From: DAHUXN01 sp963811805
GTDB lineage: Bacteria; Acidobacteriota; Terriglobia; Acidiferrales; UBA7541
Reading direction: 5' to 3'
Assembly (NCBI GenBank): GCA_963811805.1
Contig: CAWESU010000003.1
Span: 300,738-364,737 of the forward strand
DNA length: 64,000 nt
Position numbers and translations under genes: made by a program. This document shows, piece after piece, positions 18,696-27,778 of this stretch; position 1 is the first letter of the stretch; every line of letters starts with the position of its first letter. Below the pieces are notes generated by a model. It saw only the letters and a program-made list of their open reading frames with translations, was not told where the DNA came from and ran no database searches.

Positions 18696-19643
18696 TTGAG
18701 CGCAAAGCGACGCAAGCAGCACGACCTGGACGAGCTCGACCACGACGTCGACGAACTGGTGCGTCTCGCTCCGGAAAATGAAAAGGCGGCGCAGGAACTC
18801 GCGCGTTTGCGCAAGGAAGTCAGCGAACTGAAACGCGAGTTCTACTCCCACATGGGAGCCTGGCAGAAGCTGCAGATTGCCCGGCATGCCCAGCGGCCCT
18901 ACACCCTCGATTTCGTCCCGCGCTTGTTCGAGGGATTCAGCGAGATTCATGGAGATCGCGCGTTTGCCGATGATCCCGCGATCGTCTGCGGCATGGCGAA
19001 ATTTCACGGACGGCCCGTCATGGTCATCGGTCACCAAAAAGGCCACGACACCAAGCAGCGCGTAGCGCGCAATTTCGGCCAGGCGAAGCCCGAGGGTTAC
19101 CGCAAAGCCTTGCGTGCGATGGAGCTTGCGGCGAAATTCGGCCGGCCGATCTTTGTTTTTATCGACACGCCCGGCGCCTATCCGGGCGTCGACGCGGAGG
19201 AGCGCGGCCAGGCTGAGGCCATTGCCCGCAATCTGCGCGAAATGGTGCGTCTGCCGGTACCCATCCTAGTTACCGTAACCGGCGAGGGTGGCTCGGGTGG
19301 TGCGCTCGCCGTGGCCGTCGGTGATCGCGTTCTGATGCTCGAGCACGCCGTGTATTCGGTGATTTCGCCAGAGGGCTGCGCTTCCATCACCTGGCGCGAT
19401 GGCTCCAAAGCGGAAATCGCCGCGGAAGCCTTGAAAATCACGCCGAAAGACCTACTGGAGTTGGAGCTGATTGACGAAATCATTCCCGAGCCGGAAGGCG
19501 GGGCGCACACCGACCACGACGCGACTGCCAAGATTCTTGACGAAGCGCTGACTCGCGCGATCGACGAAGTATCCAAACGCTCGCCCCAGGAGCTCCTCGA
19601 TCAGCGCTACCAGAAATTTCGCCGCATGGGCCAGTTCTACTGA
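18696..19643 (+). CDS. accA: Acetyl-CoA carboxylase carboxyltransferase subunit alpha
   Basis: The 315-residue product has the AccA coiled N-terminus (DELVRLAPENEKAAQELARLRKEV) and the crotonase-like core with GHQKGHDTKQRVARNFG, FGRPIFVFIDTPGAYPGVDAEERGQ, VTGEGGSGGALAVAVGDRVLM and SVISPEGCASITW. It transfers CO2 from carboxybiotin to acetyl-CoA in fatty acid synthesis, with AccD. The TTG at 18696 is preceded by AAAGGA with five-base spacing; the upstream open frame merely overlaps the dnaE end. Confidence 0.95.
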   Translation: MSAKRRKQHDLDELDHDVDELVRLAPENEKAAQELARLRKEVSELKREFYSHMGAWQKLQIARHAQRPYTLDFVPRLFEGFSEIHGDRAFADDPAIVCGMAKFHGRPVMVIGHQKGHDTKQRVARNFGQAKPEGYRKALRAMELAAKFGRPIFVFIDTPGAYPGVDAEERGQAEAIARNLREMVRLPVPILVTVTGEGGSGGALAVAVGDRVLMLEHAVYSVISPEGCASITWRDGSKAEIAAEALKITPKDLLELELIDEIIPEPEGGAHTDHDATAKILDEALTRAIDEVSKRSPQELLDQRYQKFRRMGQFY

Positions 19644-19759
19644 ACTATTCTGCCGAGTCAGTCCGCGTTGTTGCGCCTGAGCGAGGCACCTGAACTTTTT
19701 CCGCCACTCCCGCGTATTATTAGGTATAGAAGTCGCTAGATGGGGAAGGAGAGGTAATC

Positions 19760-20299
19760 GTGTTCTGCGATCAATGCGGTACGGAAGCGACCGCCAATGC
19801 GCACTTTTGCAGCAACTGCGGCCGTCCGTTTCCTAGTGTAATCGCCTATCAGCAGGTAGCCGCGGCCCAGCGCGTGCCTGTATACGTCGTTCCTTCCAGT
19901 CGCGTCAATGCGCATATACGCATCCTGGGCATTCTCTGGATCATCGCCGGGTTGCTCCGGGCGCTCGCCGTGGGTTGGGTTTGGTTCGTGGGCCGCATGG
20001 TTCTTCCGGCGGTGCTGAACCAGTTTGTCCCCCACTTCGTGCTGGGTGATCCTCTGGCCAGAATCGTTCAGGGCGGTTTGGCCTTCGCTTCGGGTCTGCT
20101 GATTCTCCAGGCCGTGCTGGCGTTTTTCGCGGCGTGGGGATTGCTCGAGCGTCAGAGCTGGAGCCGCATCGTCGCGATCGTCGCGGGTATTCTGGCCCTC
20201 TTGCACATTCCGTTTGGAACGGCGCTGGGCGTGTACACGCTGTGGGTTCTGCTACCCGCTTCGTCGGAAGCGGAATATCGCAATCTGGCCCACGTCTAG
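19760..20299 (+). CDS. Zinc-ribbon-tethered membrane protein, function unknown
   Basis: The 179-residue product opens with a double CxxC zinc ribbon (MFCDQCGTEATANAHFCSNCG) and continues with three to four hydrophobic helices (LGILWIIAGLLRALAVGWVWF; a segment around LILQAVLAFFAAWGLL; IVAIVAGILALLHIPFGTALG). The last is followed by a short acidic tail. The architecture of cytosolic zinc ribbon plus a DUF4870-like or helical membrane part is frequent in Acidobacteriota, but no function is known to me. The start is GTG at 19760 after GGAGAGG. Confidence 0.75.
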   Translation: MFCDQCGTEATANAHFCSNCGRPFPSVIAYQQVAAAQRVPVYVVPSSRVNAHIRILGILWIIAGLLRALAVGWVWFVGRMVLPAVLNQFVPHFVLGDPLARIVQGGLAFASGLLILQAVLAFFAAWGLLERQSWSRIVAIVAGILALLHIPFGTALGVYTLWVLLPASSEAEYRNLAHV

Positions 20300-20404
20300 C
20301 CTGTGTTCGGCTCGACGGTGCGCGACGCGGGAGGCTTCGGGCGTTTGCGAGTTGGACACTTTTGTGCTTGCGCTATGTTGCTCGCCCGTGCTTCGTGACG
20401 TAGT

Positions 20405-20752
20405 GTGATGGCCATGGAACAGACACCGAACGAAGGCGGGGCCACGGCGACGGGGGAAATTTTTCGACCATACGAGCGTCTGGTCGAGATCACCGTTATG
20501 GGGAAAAACTTCCTTGTGCCGGAACGAAACTCTCTGCTGCGCTGCTTCCAGTTCATCAGTCCGGAGACGATTCCGTACGGCCGGTTCTGCTGGAACCAGG
20601 AGTGTCAGTATTGCCGCGTGAGTTGTCAGCTTCCTGACGAGGATCAGCCTAAGCCCATTCTCAGTTGCAAGTTCATGGTCTCAGCGGGCATGAACATCAC
20701 CGAGCTTTCTCCAGAGCTGGAGTTTTGCCTGAAGAGCAAGCTCGGGACTTGA
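20405..20752 (+). CDS. Small 2Fe-2S ferredoxin-like protein
   Basis: The 115-residue product (ATG at 20408 or GTG at 20405) contains CX4CX2C in GRFCWNQECQYCRVSC and a later Cys in PILSCKFMVSAGM, the spacing of a plant-type or NuoG-like 2Fe-2S domain. The preceding VEITVMGKNFLVPERNSLLRCFQF reads like the ubiquitin-like strand-turn that holds such a cluster. An electron-transfer role is inferred. It sits directly before the cytochrome c maturation cluster. Confidence 0.7.
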   Translation: MMAMEQTPNEGGATATGEIFRPYERLVEITVMGKNFLVPERNSLLRCFQFISPETIPYGRFCWNQECQYCRVSCQLPDEDQPKPILSCKFMVSAGMNITELSPELEFCLKSKLGT

Positions 20753-20903
20753 AGCTGTATCCGCGCCGGGGTCGTTAGCGAGACTGCCTCCTCTCAGTCA
20801 CCCCTCCAGTAATGGTGTGTGCCGCGGCTGCTTCTGGCTGTGACGCCCTCCACGATTGTGTTAAACTTCGCGGTTACAGACACACAGCCTCTGGGGAGTT
20901 CCA

Positions 20904-21374
20904 ATGAGTGCGCGCACGAAATTTTCTGTTGGGGCGATTGTAATTGTAGGCACCTTGGTGTGGCTGGGCTGGGTCGGCGCCTCGCAGAGTAAGACCTACT
21001 ATCACACCATCAGCGAACTCAGCGCGCTCCAGGGAGCTGCCCTCCATCAGAGAATGCGCGTCAGCGGAAATGTTGTTGACGGCTCCATTGCCCATCACCC
21101 GGGCCGCATTGATTTCGTGCTCACCGAAGAGGGCAAGACCCTGCCGGTAAGCTACGTCGGGGATTCGCCGCTTCCAGACACGTTCAAAGGCGGCGCGCAG
21201 GCCTTGGCGGAAGGGAAGTTGATGCCGGACGGCCGTTTCGTGGCTGATCAGGTGCAGGCAAAGTGCGCCTCCAAATACCAGGCGACTCCAGGGCAGCAGC
21301 CCGCCGCAGAGATGCCCAAATCCAGAACACAAGCACAGCCTGATCCGCGAAGCGTGGCGGAGCCTCGTAGTTAA
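20904..21374 (+). CDS. ccmE: CcmE-type heme chaperone with Cys in place of the heme-binding His
   Basis: The 156-residue product has an N-terminal membrane anchor (FSVGAIVIVGTLVWLGWVGA) and an OB-fold: YHTISELSALQGAALHQRMRVSGNVVDGS, then a VLTEEGKTLPVSYVGDSPLPDTFKGGAQALAEG region. CcmE normally binds heme covalently through His in an HxxxY motif. Here the matching site near residue 131 reads AKCASKY, that is CxxxY. Cys-type CcmE variants are known from Desulfovibrio and archaea. The tail is Gln/Pro-rich. It heads the ccm operon (19 bp to ccmF) and acts on the periplasmic side. Confidence 0.9.
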   Translation: MSARTKFSVGAIVIVGTLVWLGWVGASQSKTYYHTISELSALQGAALHQRMRVSGNVVDGSIAHHPGRIDFVLTEEGKTLPVSYVGDSPLPDTFKGGAQALAEGKLMPDGRFVADQVQAKCASKYQATPGQQPAAEMPKSRTQAQPDPRSVAEPRS

Positions 21375-21392
21375 TGGGAGCAAGATAAGCCA

Positions 21393-23438
21393 GTGGACGT
21401 CATTGGCTCTTTCGCGTTAGTCCTGGCGCTCCTCGCGGCGGCGTACGCGTTCGTTGCGGGAATCATTAGCATTCGCACCCAGCGACCGCTGATCATCAAG
21501 AGCGCGCGCAACGCGGGACTGGCCGTTTTTCCGCTGGTCACGCTGGCCGTCGGCAGCCTCGTCGCCCTCTTCTTCGAAAACAATTTTTCCATCGCTTACG
21601 TCGTCGAGCACAGCAATCGCGCGCTGCCCACCTACTACAAATTTGCCGCGCTTTGGGCCGGCCAAGAAGGCTCGCTGCTTTTCTGGAGCTGGCTCCTGTC
21701 GATCTTCGCGTTCATCGCGCTCTTCTCCAATCGCAAGAAGCATCCCGAGCTGATGCCGTACGTAGGCGTCATCCTCGGCGGCATCCAGTTGTTTTTTCTG
21801 ATTTTGAATAATTTTGTCGCCAGCCCCTTCGGCTTGGTCGGAGCCATCAGCGCCGCAGGCGTGCCGCACGTGGTCACGCTTGCCGACGGCCATGGCCTCA
21901 CGCCGCTCTTGCAGTATTCGGAGATGGATATTCATCCGCCGATGCTTTATTTAGGCTACACCGGATGCACCGTGCCCTTCGCATTCGCCCTGGCGGCGTT
22001 GCTCGGCAGATATCCGGGCGAAAAATGGATTCACATCACTCGCAAATGGATGATGGTTGGCTGGGCGTTTCTGAGTGTAGGCATATTGCTTGGTGGCCAC
22101 TGGGCCTACCAGGTTCTCGGCTGGGGCGGCTACTGGGCTTGGGATCCCGTGGAGAATGCTTCTCTCCTGCCGTGGATCACCGAGACCGCCTTTTTGCATT
22201 CGGTGATGATGCAGGAGAAGCGCGGCATGATGCGCGTCTGGAACGTCTGGCTGGTCTTCATCACCTACATGCTCAGCATTCTCGGCACCACGCTGACCCG
22301 TTCCGGCGTCGTCAGCTCGGTTCACGCCTTCGCGCAATCGTCGATCGGTTCCTGGTTCTTCTCCTTCCTCGCGATTATTTTGGTCGTGTGCCTGGTGGCC
22401 TACTGGAAGAATCGCGATTATTTGCGGACCGACAATCAACTCGATTCTATCGTTTCGCGAGAATCGAGCTTCCTCTTCAACAATTTGATCCTGCTGGCCG
22501 CGTGCTTCGCCGTGTTGTGGGGCACGCTCTTTCCCGTCCTCACGGAGTGGGTCGAGGGCAACAAGATCACCGTCGGCCCTCCGTTCTTCAACAAAGTGAA
22601 TATCCCCATCGCGTTGTTCCTGCTGTTCCTCACCGGTGTGGGCCCTTTGCTGGCCTGGAGGCGCACCTCGCTTTCGAGTTTGAAGCGCAACTTTGCCTGG
22701 CCGCTGGGCGGAGGGCTGGTGGCGGGAATTGTCGGCTTTGCGTTCGGCGACCGGAATTTTTATGCGCTCGTCTGCCTCATTCTCTGCGCCTTCGTCACGC
22801 TCACGATCTTCTCGGAATTTTTCCGCGGCGCGCGCGTTCTTTCCGCCCGCAGCGGCGCAAATCTTCTCTCGTCAGTCGGTCAGTTGACGATGCGCAACAC
22901 CCGCCGTTACGGGGGCTACATCGTTCATTTCGGCATCGTGCTGATCTTCATCGGAATTTCCGGCCAGGCGTTCAACCGGAACGTGCAGAGCTCCATGCAG
23001 GTCGGCTCCAGCATGAAAATTGGCCCGTACACGCTGGTTTGTCAGAACCTGGACTCCGCCTCGAACGCCAACTACACCGCCGAACGCGCCACCATCGAGG
23101 TCTTCGAAGGCAAGCGCTCCTTGATGATGCTCTTTCCCGAGCGTCGCTTTTATCTGGCCAGCGAGGTGACCCAAACAGTCGTGGCCCTGCACTCTTCTCT
23201 CGCCGAGGATCTTTACATCGTCTATGCCGGCCGCAGCCCGGAAGACAACACTCCCGTGATTCACGCGTACTTGAATCCGCTGGTGCGCTGGATTTGGCTG
23301 GGAGGTTTGGTTCTCGTGCTCGGAACGGTGCTCGCGCTCGTACCGAGTCGCCAGCCGCAAATCGTCCTGCATGCCGAAAGGGAATCCGTGCCCGCCGGCG
23401 CTGGCGTACCTGTAAGCGTGGTTCACGGAAATGACTGA
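21393..23438 (+). CDS. ccmF: Cytochrome c heme lyase subunit CcmF
   Basis: The 681-residue polytopic protein carries the tryptophan-rich heme-handling WWD motif WGGYWAWDPVENASLLPW at about residues 244-261, flanked by conserved His segments (HPPMLYLGYTG; THSV-like TAFLHSVMMQEKRGMM). A C-terminal periplasmic domain lies between the last two helices. It ligates heme from CcmE onto apocytochrome CxxCH motifs. The start is GTG at 21393 behind GGGAG. The end overlaps the ccmH start by eight bases. Confidence 0.95.
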   Translation: MDVIGSFALVLALLAAAYAFVAGIISIRTQRPLIIKSARNAGLAVFPLVTLAVGSLVALFFENNFSIAYVVEHSNRALPTYYKFAALWAGQEGSLLFWSWLLSIFAFIALFSNRKKHPELMPYVGVILGGIQLFFLILNNFVASPFGLVGAISAAGVPHVVTLADGHGLTPLLQYSEMDIHPPMLYLGYTGCTVPFAFALAALLGRYPGEKWIHITRKWMMVGWAFLSVGILLGGHWAYQVLGWGGYWAWDPVENASLLPWITETAFLHSVMMQEKRGMMRVWNVWLVFITYMLSILGTTLTRSGVVSSVHAFAQSSIGSWFFSFLAIILVVCLVAYWKNRDYLRTDNQLDSIVSRESSFLFNNLILLAACFAVLWGTLFPVLTEWVEGNKITVGPPFFNKVNIPIALFLLFLTGVGPLLAWRRTSLSSLKRNFAWPLGGGLVAGIVGFAFGDRNFYALVCLILCAFVTLTIFSEFFRGARVLSARSGANLLSSVGQLTMRNTRRYGGYIVHFGIVLIFIGISGQAFNRNVQSSMQVGSSMKIGPYTLVCQNLDSASNANYTAERATIEVFEGKRSLMMLFPERRFYLASEVTQTVVALHSSLAEDLYIVYAGRSPEDNTPVIHAYLNPLVRWIWLGGLVLVLGTVLALVPSRQPQIVLHAERESVPAGAGVPVSVVHGND

Positions 23439-23943
23439 AATGCTCAAACGCGCCAAATTTGCAGCGCTTGCTCTCTCGTTCGCCGCGGCGCTTGTTCTCA
23501 TGCCTCCGGCGCACGCGCAGAGCGACCGCGCAAAAGCCCTGGGCACGAAAATCATGTGCATGTGCGGCGGCTGCAGCGACGCGGCGGGGAAGTGCACGCA
23601 CATGGGCGGCGCCTTCGCCGGCCCTTGCGAAACGGCGCAAAAGGAACTGAAAGAAGTGGACGAACGTGTCGCCAGCGGTTCGTCCGACGATTTGATTCTC
23701 CAATCGTTCGTCCAGGAGTACGGCCCCACGGTGCTGATTTCTCCGCCCGCCAAGGGATTCGATCTTTGGGCCTGGCTGATGCCTATCGTTATGCTCCTGG
23801 CCGGGGCGCTTCTGGCGTCCTACGTTGTCCTCCGATGGAGGCGCCGCACCGAAGTCGCGCCCGCCGCGCGAGTCTCGCCCGACCTTCTCGCGCGTGCGCG
23901 TCATCAGATGGGTGCCCAGATGGATGCGGAGTCCGATGACTAG
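23431..23943 (+). CDS. ccmH: CcmH/NrfF-like protein with divergent thioredox motif
   Basis: The 170-residue product has a signal peptide (about residues 8-29, ending HAQS), a short periplasmic domain and a C-terminal membrane helix (DLWAWLMPIVMLLAGALLASYVVLRW). Classical CcmH has LRCxxCQ. Here the motif is KIMCMCGGCSDAAGKCTHMGGAF, with extra cysteines, and the DDLILQSFVQEYGPTVL stretch retains the family pattern. It should present reduced apocytochrome to CcmF. The altered motif accompanies the CxxxY CcmE next door. Confidence 0.85.
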   Translation: MTEMLKRAKFAALALSFAAALVLMPPAHAQSDRAKALGTKIMCMCGGCSDAAGKCTHMGGAFAGPCETAQKELKEVDERVASGSSDDLILQSFVQEYGPTVLISPPAKGFDLWAWLMPIVMLLAGALLASYVVLRWRRRTEVAPAARVSPDLLARARHQMGAQMDAESDD

Positions 23944-24268
23944 CCAGGCCATCCTCGTTTCCTTGTGCTGCGTCGCAATGGCGATCGCCACGCTGTGGTT
24001 TGTCTTTGGCGTGAAGCTGGAGGCGTACGACTTCGCGCCGCATCGCTCGCGCCTCGATCAACTGCTCGAACGGCGCGGCACCATCTACGAAAATCTTCGC
24101 GACTTGCGCTTCGAGCATCGCGCCGGCAAATTTTCAGAAGAAGACTACGAAGCGATGAAGCACGCGCTGGAAATCGAGGCCGCGCGCGTGATCGCGGATA
24201 TGGATAAACTGACCGGCGGCGCGCCCACGGCGGCCACGCGGCAAGCCGCGTCGGAGAAATCACGGTGA
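23936..24268 (+). CDS. CcmI-like small membrane protein
   Basis: The 110-residue product begins at the ATG at 23936 overlapping the ccmH end. It has one N-terminal membrane helix and a basic/acidic coiled segment LRDLRFEHRAGKFSEEDYEAMK that resembles the first cytoplasmic segment of CcmI (CycH), but there is no TPR domain. The same short motif recurs at the C-terminus of the next protein. A structural role in the heme-lyase complex is inferred from position. Confidence 0.65.
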   Translation: MTSQAILVSLCCVAMAIATLWFVFGVKLEAYDFAPHRSRLDQLLERRGTIYENLRDLRFEHRAGKFSEEDYEAMKHALEIEAARVIADMDKLTGGAPTAATRQAASEKSR

Positions 24269-25605
24269 TAACGAGGATGGATTCCGAAAAGATGCGCGCA
24301 TCGGCGAAAAGGCGCGAAAACAAATCACGGTACCGGTCGTGGGTGGGTCGTTGTTTGGCCGTCGGCGCGGCGCTTCTCTTTCTTGGCGCCGCGCGACCAG
24401 CGGCGGCGGGCACCGTGTCGGGCGTCGTGCAAAATGGCACCACAAACCATCCGGTGTCCGGTGCCGACGTTATTCTTCTCGCCCTCCAGGGCGGCATGCA
24501 GGCGGTCGCAACAGTGAAGACCGACGCCTCGGGCCATTTCACCATCACCAACGACGGCCTGGGCGCAGCGCCAATGCTCCTGCGCGTCCCTTACAAGGGC
24601 GTTTTCTACCATGCGCCGGTACCGCCGAATACGCCGTCGGTCCAAGTCGAAGTCTACGAGCCGACGCGCGACCCGCATTCGTTTACTGTGACCACGCGCG
24701 CCATCATTCTCCAGCCAAAAGGTTCCGACCTCACGGTCGGCGAGGAATACACCATTGAGAATCAAACCCAGCCGCCGGTGGCCTTCTACTTGAAGGACGG
24801 AAGTTTTCGCTTCGAGCTTCCTCAGGGCGCGCAGCTCAGCCAGGTCTCCGCATGGGACGCCAGCAAAATGCCGGTCATCCAGGGCACCATCGATAAAGGC
24901 AGCGGCGTGGAAGCGGTGGACTGGCCGTTCCGCCCCGGCGATAACGGCGTGCGCATCTCCTACGAGCTGCCGTACACCTCGAATCAGGCCACTATTCAAT
25001 CAACGTCAATCTATGACGTTCAAAGTGTCATTCTCGCTGTGCCTCCCGGCCTCCAGGTCTCCGCTGCTGGCTTCTCTCCCGCGCAAAGCGAACAGGGTTT
25101 CGACATTTACACTCACGCTGCGGTCGCCGCGAACACTCCGCTGGCCATCTCAGTTTCGGGCATCGCCTCTGCGCCCGCTGCCTCCCCGGACAACGGTGCG
25201 CAGGACCCATCCGTCAACTCCCGCGCTGACGGTGCCGACGCGGCTGCCACCACGGCGCTGCCGCCGCGCCTCGACGACAACGTGAAGTACATCCTTGTGG
25301 CCGGATTTGCGGCCTTGTTTTTGCTGGGTGTGATTTTTCTCTGGCGCCGCCCCGCAGCACAAACCGTAGGTGCCACAACATCATCGGCAAACGAAATCGT
25401 CGCGCCGCCCGCGCAAATCGCGCCGCCGTCAGTCACTCCCGCCGTGGAGAAAGTCGAGCGCGAAGCAACCCGCAGCCTCGACGAGCTGAAGGAAACTCTG
25501 TTCCGCCTGGAGCTGCGCCACCAGGCCGGCACCATCAGCGAGCAGGACTACACTCGCGAGCGTGAACGCACGCAAAAAATCCTGCGGGACCTTCTGAAGG
25601 GCTGA
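24265..25605 (+). CDS. Membrane-anchored carboxypeptidase-regulatory-domain protein in the ccm operon
   Basis: The 446-residue product starts at GTG 24265 (GTGA overlap with the previous stop). It has a signal-like segment at about 28-48, a transthyretin-like domain (SGVVQNGTTNHPVSGADVIL) and beta-rich periplasmic regions to about 340. A membrane helix (YILVAGFAALFLLGVIFLW) and a cytoplasmic tail follow, ending LFRLELRHQAGTISEQDYTR, which resembles the tail of the preceding CcmI-like protein. Its function is unknown. The fixed position between ccmH and ccmA argues for a part in cytochrome c assembly in this lineage. Confidence 0.7.
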   Translation: MITRMDSEKMRASAKRRENKSRYRSWVGRCLAVGAALLFLGAARPAAAGTVSGVVQNGTTNHPVSGADVILLALQGGMQAVATVKTDASGHFTITNDGLGAAPMLLRVPYKGVFYHAPVPPNTPSVQVEVYEPTRDPHSFTVTTRAIILQPKGSDLTVGEEYTIENQTQPPVAFYLKDGSFRFELPQGAQLSQVSAWDASKMPVIQGTIDKGSGVEAVDWPFRPGDNGVRISYELPYTSNQATIQSTSIYDVQSVILAVPPGLQVSAAGFSPAQSEQGFDIYTHAAVAANTPLAISVSGIASAPAASPDNGAQDPSVNSRADGADAAATTALPPRLDDNVKYILVAGFAALFLLGVIFLWRRPAAQTVGATTSSANEIVAPPAQIAPPSVTPAVEKVEREATRSLDELKETLFRLELRHQAGTISEQDYTRERERTQKILRDLLKG

Positions 25606-25615
25606 GCGTCGCGCC

Positions 25616-26329
25616 TTGCCTGCCGCGCCATCGTCCGTTTCCATCGGCGTCACCTTCGAGCAAGTCGAAAAGCGCTACGGCGCATTTGTTGCGCTGCGGA
25701 AAGTCTCGCTCTCCATCGCTCCCGGCGAATGCGTCGCGCTTCTTGGCCCCAATGGCTCCGGGAAAACGACGCTTCTGAAAATGGCGGCGCTGCTCGTCAG
25801 GCCAACTTCCGGCCGCGTCGTTTTTCCGAGCGCGGGAACTGATGCAAGAGCGATCCGGCGGCAAATTGGCCTGGTGGGTCACAACATTCTCGTTTACGAC
25901 GAACTGACAGCGCAGGAAAACCTGGAACTCTTTGCGCGGCTCTTCGAACTCGAACGCCCGCGCGAACGCGCCGCCGAAAGTCTCGAAGCTGTGGGCTTGG
26001 CGACGCGCGCTGACTATATGGTGCGCACCTTCTCTCGCGGCATGCGTCAGCGCCTGGCCCTCGCGCGCGCGTTGTTGGCCTCGCCGGCGCTTCTGCTGCT
26101 CGACGAGCCCGCCGCCGGTCTCGACCAGCAAGGCCTTCTCTGGCTCACCACCACTCTGCGAAATCTGCGCGCGCAGGGCCGCACCATCATCATGAGCACG
26201 CATGCGCGAAACGAAGTCACCGACATTTTCACGCGCGCCGTCGCCATTTCCGGAGGCCGCGTGGAGCGCGATTCCGGAGTGAATGGCGACCCCCGCCCGC
26301 TTCTGGAAGAGCTGAAGGTGGGCGCCTGA
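25616..26329 (+). CDS. ccmA: Heme exporter ATP-binding protein CcmA
   Basis: The 237-residue ABC ATPase has Walker A LLGPNGSGKTTLLKM (about residues 43-57), signature FSRGMRQRLALARALL, Walker B LLLLDEPAAGLD and an H-loop in IIMSTHARNEV. With CcmB and CcmC it drives release of holo-CcmE. The start is TTG at 25616. Its stop overlaps the ATG of ccmB (TGATG), coupling the two subunits. Confidence 0.92.
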   Translation: MPAAPSSVSIGVTFEQVEKRYGAFVALRKVSLSIAPGECVALLGPNGSGKTTLLKMAALLVRPTSGRVVFPSAGTDARAIRRQIGLVGHNILVYDELTAQENLELFARLFELERPRERAAESLEAVGLATRADYMVRTFSRGMRQRLALARALLASPALLLLDEPAAGLDQQGLLWLTTTLRNLRAQGRTIIMSTHARNEVTDIFTRAVAISGGRVERDSGVNGDPRPLLEELKVGA

Positions 26330-27003
26330 TGGACGCCGCGCGCGCTGCCGCCGTCGTATTGCGTAAGGAAATTCGCGCCGAGATGCGCACGCGCGAATTG
26401 CTGCAGACCACCGTCACGTTCGTCATCATCGTGGTCGTTCTTTTCAGTTTTGCGTTCGAGCCTTCCGCTGCGGAGGCCCGCCGTTACGGCCCCGGCCTGC
26501 TCTGGATCGCGCTGCTCTTCGCCGGCTCGCTGATGCTCAATCCGTCGTTCGCGAAAGAGCAATTGAACGACACGATTTATGCCTTGCGCATGGCGCCGGT
26601 CAGTCCGTTCTCGATTTACCTCGGCAAAATGCTCGCGAATTTGCTCTTTCTCGCGATCACCGAGGTGGTGCTCTTGCCGGTGTTTGCCGTGCTTTACAAT
26701 GTTTCCCTGTGGCCGGTGCTCGGACGGCTCATCATCGTGCTGTTTTTGGGGACCTTTGGCATCGCCGTTACCGGCACGGTTTTTTCCGCCGTGGCCACGC
26801 AGGCGCGCATGCGCGAAGTCCTGCTGCCGCTTTTGCTCCTGCCGGTATTGGTTCCGTTGCTGATCGCCTCGGTGGAAGCCACCGCGGAATTGTTCGCGGA
26901 AGCTCCCGCGCTCGACCGCACCTGGGTTGCAGTCCTGGTGGCATTTGATATCGTCTTCTTTGCCACCGCCTGGCTGCTCTCTGATTACTTGTTGGAGGAA
27001 TAG
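26329..27003 (+). CDS. ccmB: Heme exporter permease CcmB
   Basis: The 224-residue product has about six hydrophobic segments and family phrases KEIRAEMRTRELLQTTVTF, LLWIALLFAGSLMLNPSFAKE and LLLPLLLLPVLVPLLIASVEAT (the helix before the last). It forms the membrane part of the CcmAB ABC transporter. It overlaps ccmA and precedes ccmC by 40 bp. Confidence 0.92.
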   Translation: MDAARAAAVVLRKEIRAEMRTRELLQTTVTFVIIVVVLFSFAFEPSAAEARRYGPGLLWIALLFAGSLMLNPSFAKEQLNDTIYALRMAPVSPFSIYLGKMLANLLFLAITEVVLLPVFAVLYNVSLWPVLGRLIIVLFLGTFGIAVTGTVFSAVATQARMREVLLPLLLLPVLVPLLIASVEATAELFAEAPALDRTWVAVLVAFDIVFFATAWLLSDYLLEE

Positions 27004-27043
27004 TGGCACACTCGCCGGAACGGGGAAGTTATAACGGCAACCG

Positions 27044-27751
27044 ATGAAGAACCGGGGAATCGCAACGCTGATCGTCGCCGGCCTGTTTTGCTTCGCGGGC
27101 TACGCCGTATTTTTCATCGCGCCCGACGAAGCCACCATGCACGCCATCCAGCGCATTTTTTATTTCCACGCTTCGTCTGGCTGGGCGGCAATGGAAGGCA
27201 CGGGCATCGTGTTTTTCGCGAATATTGCCTATCTCCGGAAGCGTCAGCCGAAATGGGACTGGCTCGCCGTCTCCGCCGTGGAAGTCAGCCTCGCATTCTG
27301 GTCCGTCGTTCTCGTCACAGGACCGATTTGGGCGCATCCCGTTTGGGGCGTCTGGTGGGCGTGGGATTGGCGCTTGACGCTGACGCTTATCCTTTGGATT
27401 TTGTACGTCGCCTATCTCGTCTTGCGTACGCTTATTGACGATTTCGAGCGCCGCGCCGCTGCTTCCGCCATCTTCGGCATTTTCGTTTTCCTCGGCGTAC
27501 CGCTCGATTATCTGTCGATCCGCATCTTTCGTACCCAGCACCCACAGCCCGTTTTGTTCGGTGGGCCGAACTCGGGCTTGGATCCCACCATTGCCAAGGT
27601 ATTTTTTTCCTGCAGCGCACTGATGACCCTTTTGATGATCATTCTGGTCGTTCAGCGTTATCGCCTGGAGCGCCTGAAATACGAAGCGGAAGAAATGCGC
27701 CTTGTGGTTGAGGAACGCACCGAGGCGCAATTATCGAAATCGCGAAGTTGA
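27044..27751 (+). CDS. ccmC: Heme transfer protein CcmC
   Basis: The 235-residue protein has six hydrophobic segments, the WWD motif in VWGVWWAWDWRLTLTLIL near residues 101-116, and a conserved His in IFYFHASSGWAAMEG near residue 41. It hands heme to CcmE. The C-terminus is a charged cytoplasmic tail (RYRLERLKYEAEEMRLVVEERTEAQ). Confidence 0.93.
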   Translation: MKNRGIATLIVAGLFCFAGYAVFFIAPDEATMHAIQRIFYFHASSGWAAMEGTGIVFFANIAYLRKRQPKWDWLAVSAVEVSLAFWSVVLVTGPIWAHPVWGVWWAWDWRLTLTLILWILYVAYLVLRTLIDDFERRAAASAIFGIFVFLGVPLDYLSIRIFRTQHPQPVLFGGPNSGLDPTIAKVFFSCSALMTLLMIILVVQRYRLERLKYEAEEMRLVVEERTEAQLSKSRS

Positions 27752-27778
27752 AGCAACGCTCGTCATCGGGAGGTAGTC

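Noticed and set aside
21965..23434. 489-codon open frame in another phase of ccmF
   Set aside because: Fully inside ccmF with no ribosome site and Arg/His-rich composition; ccmF itself has clear motifs.
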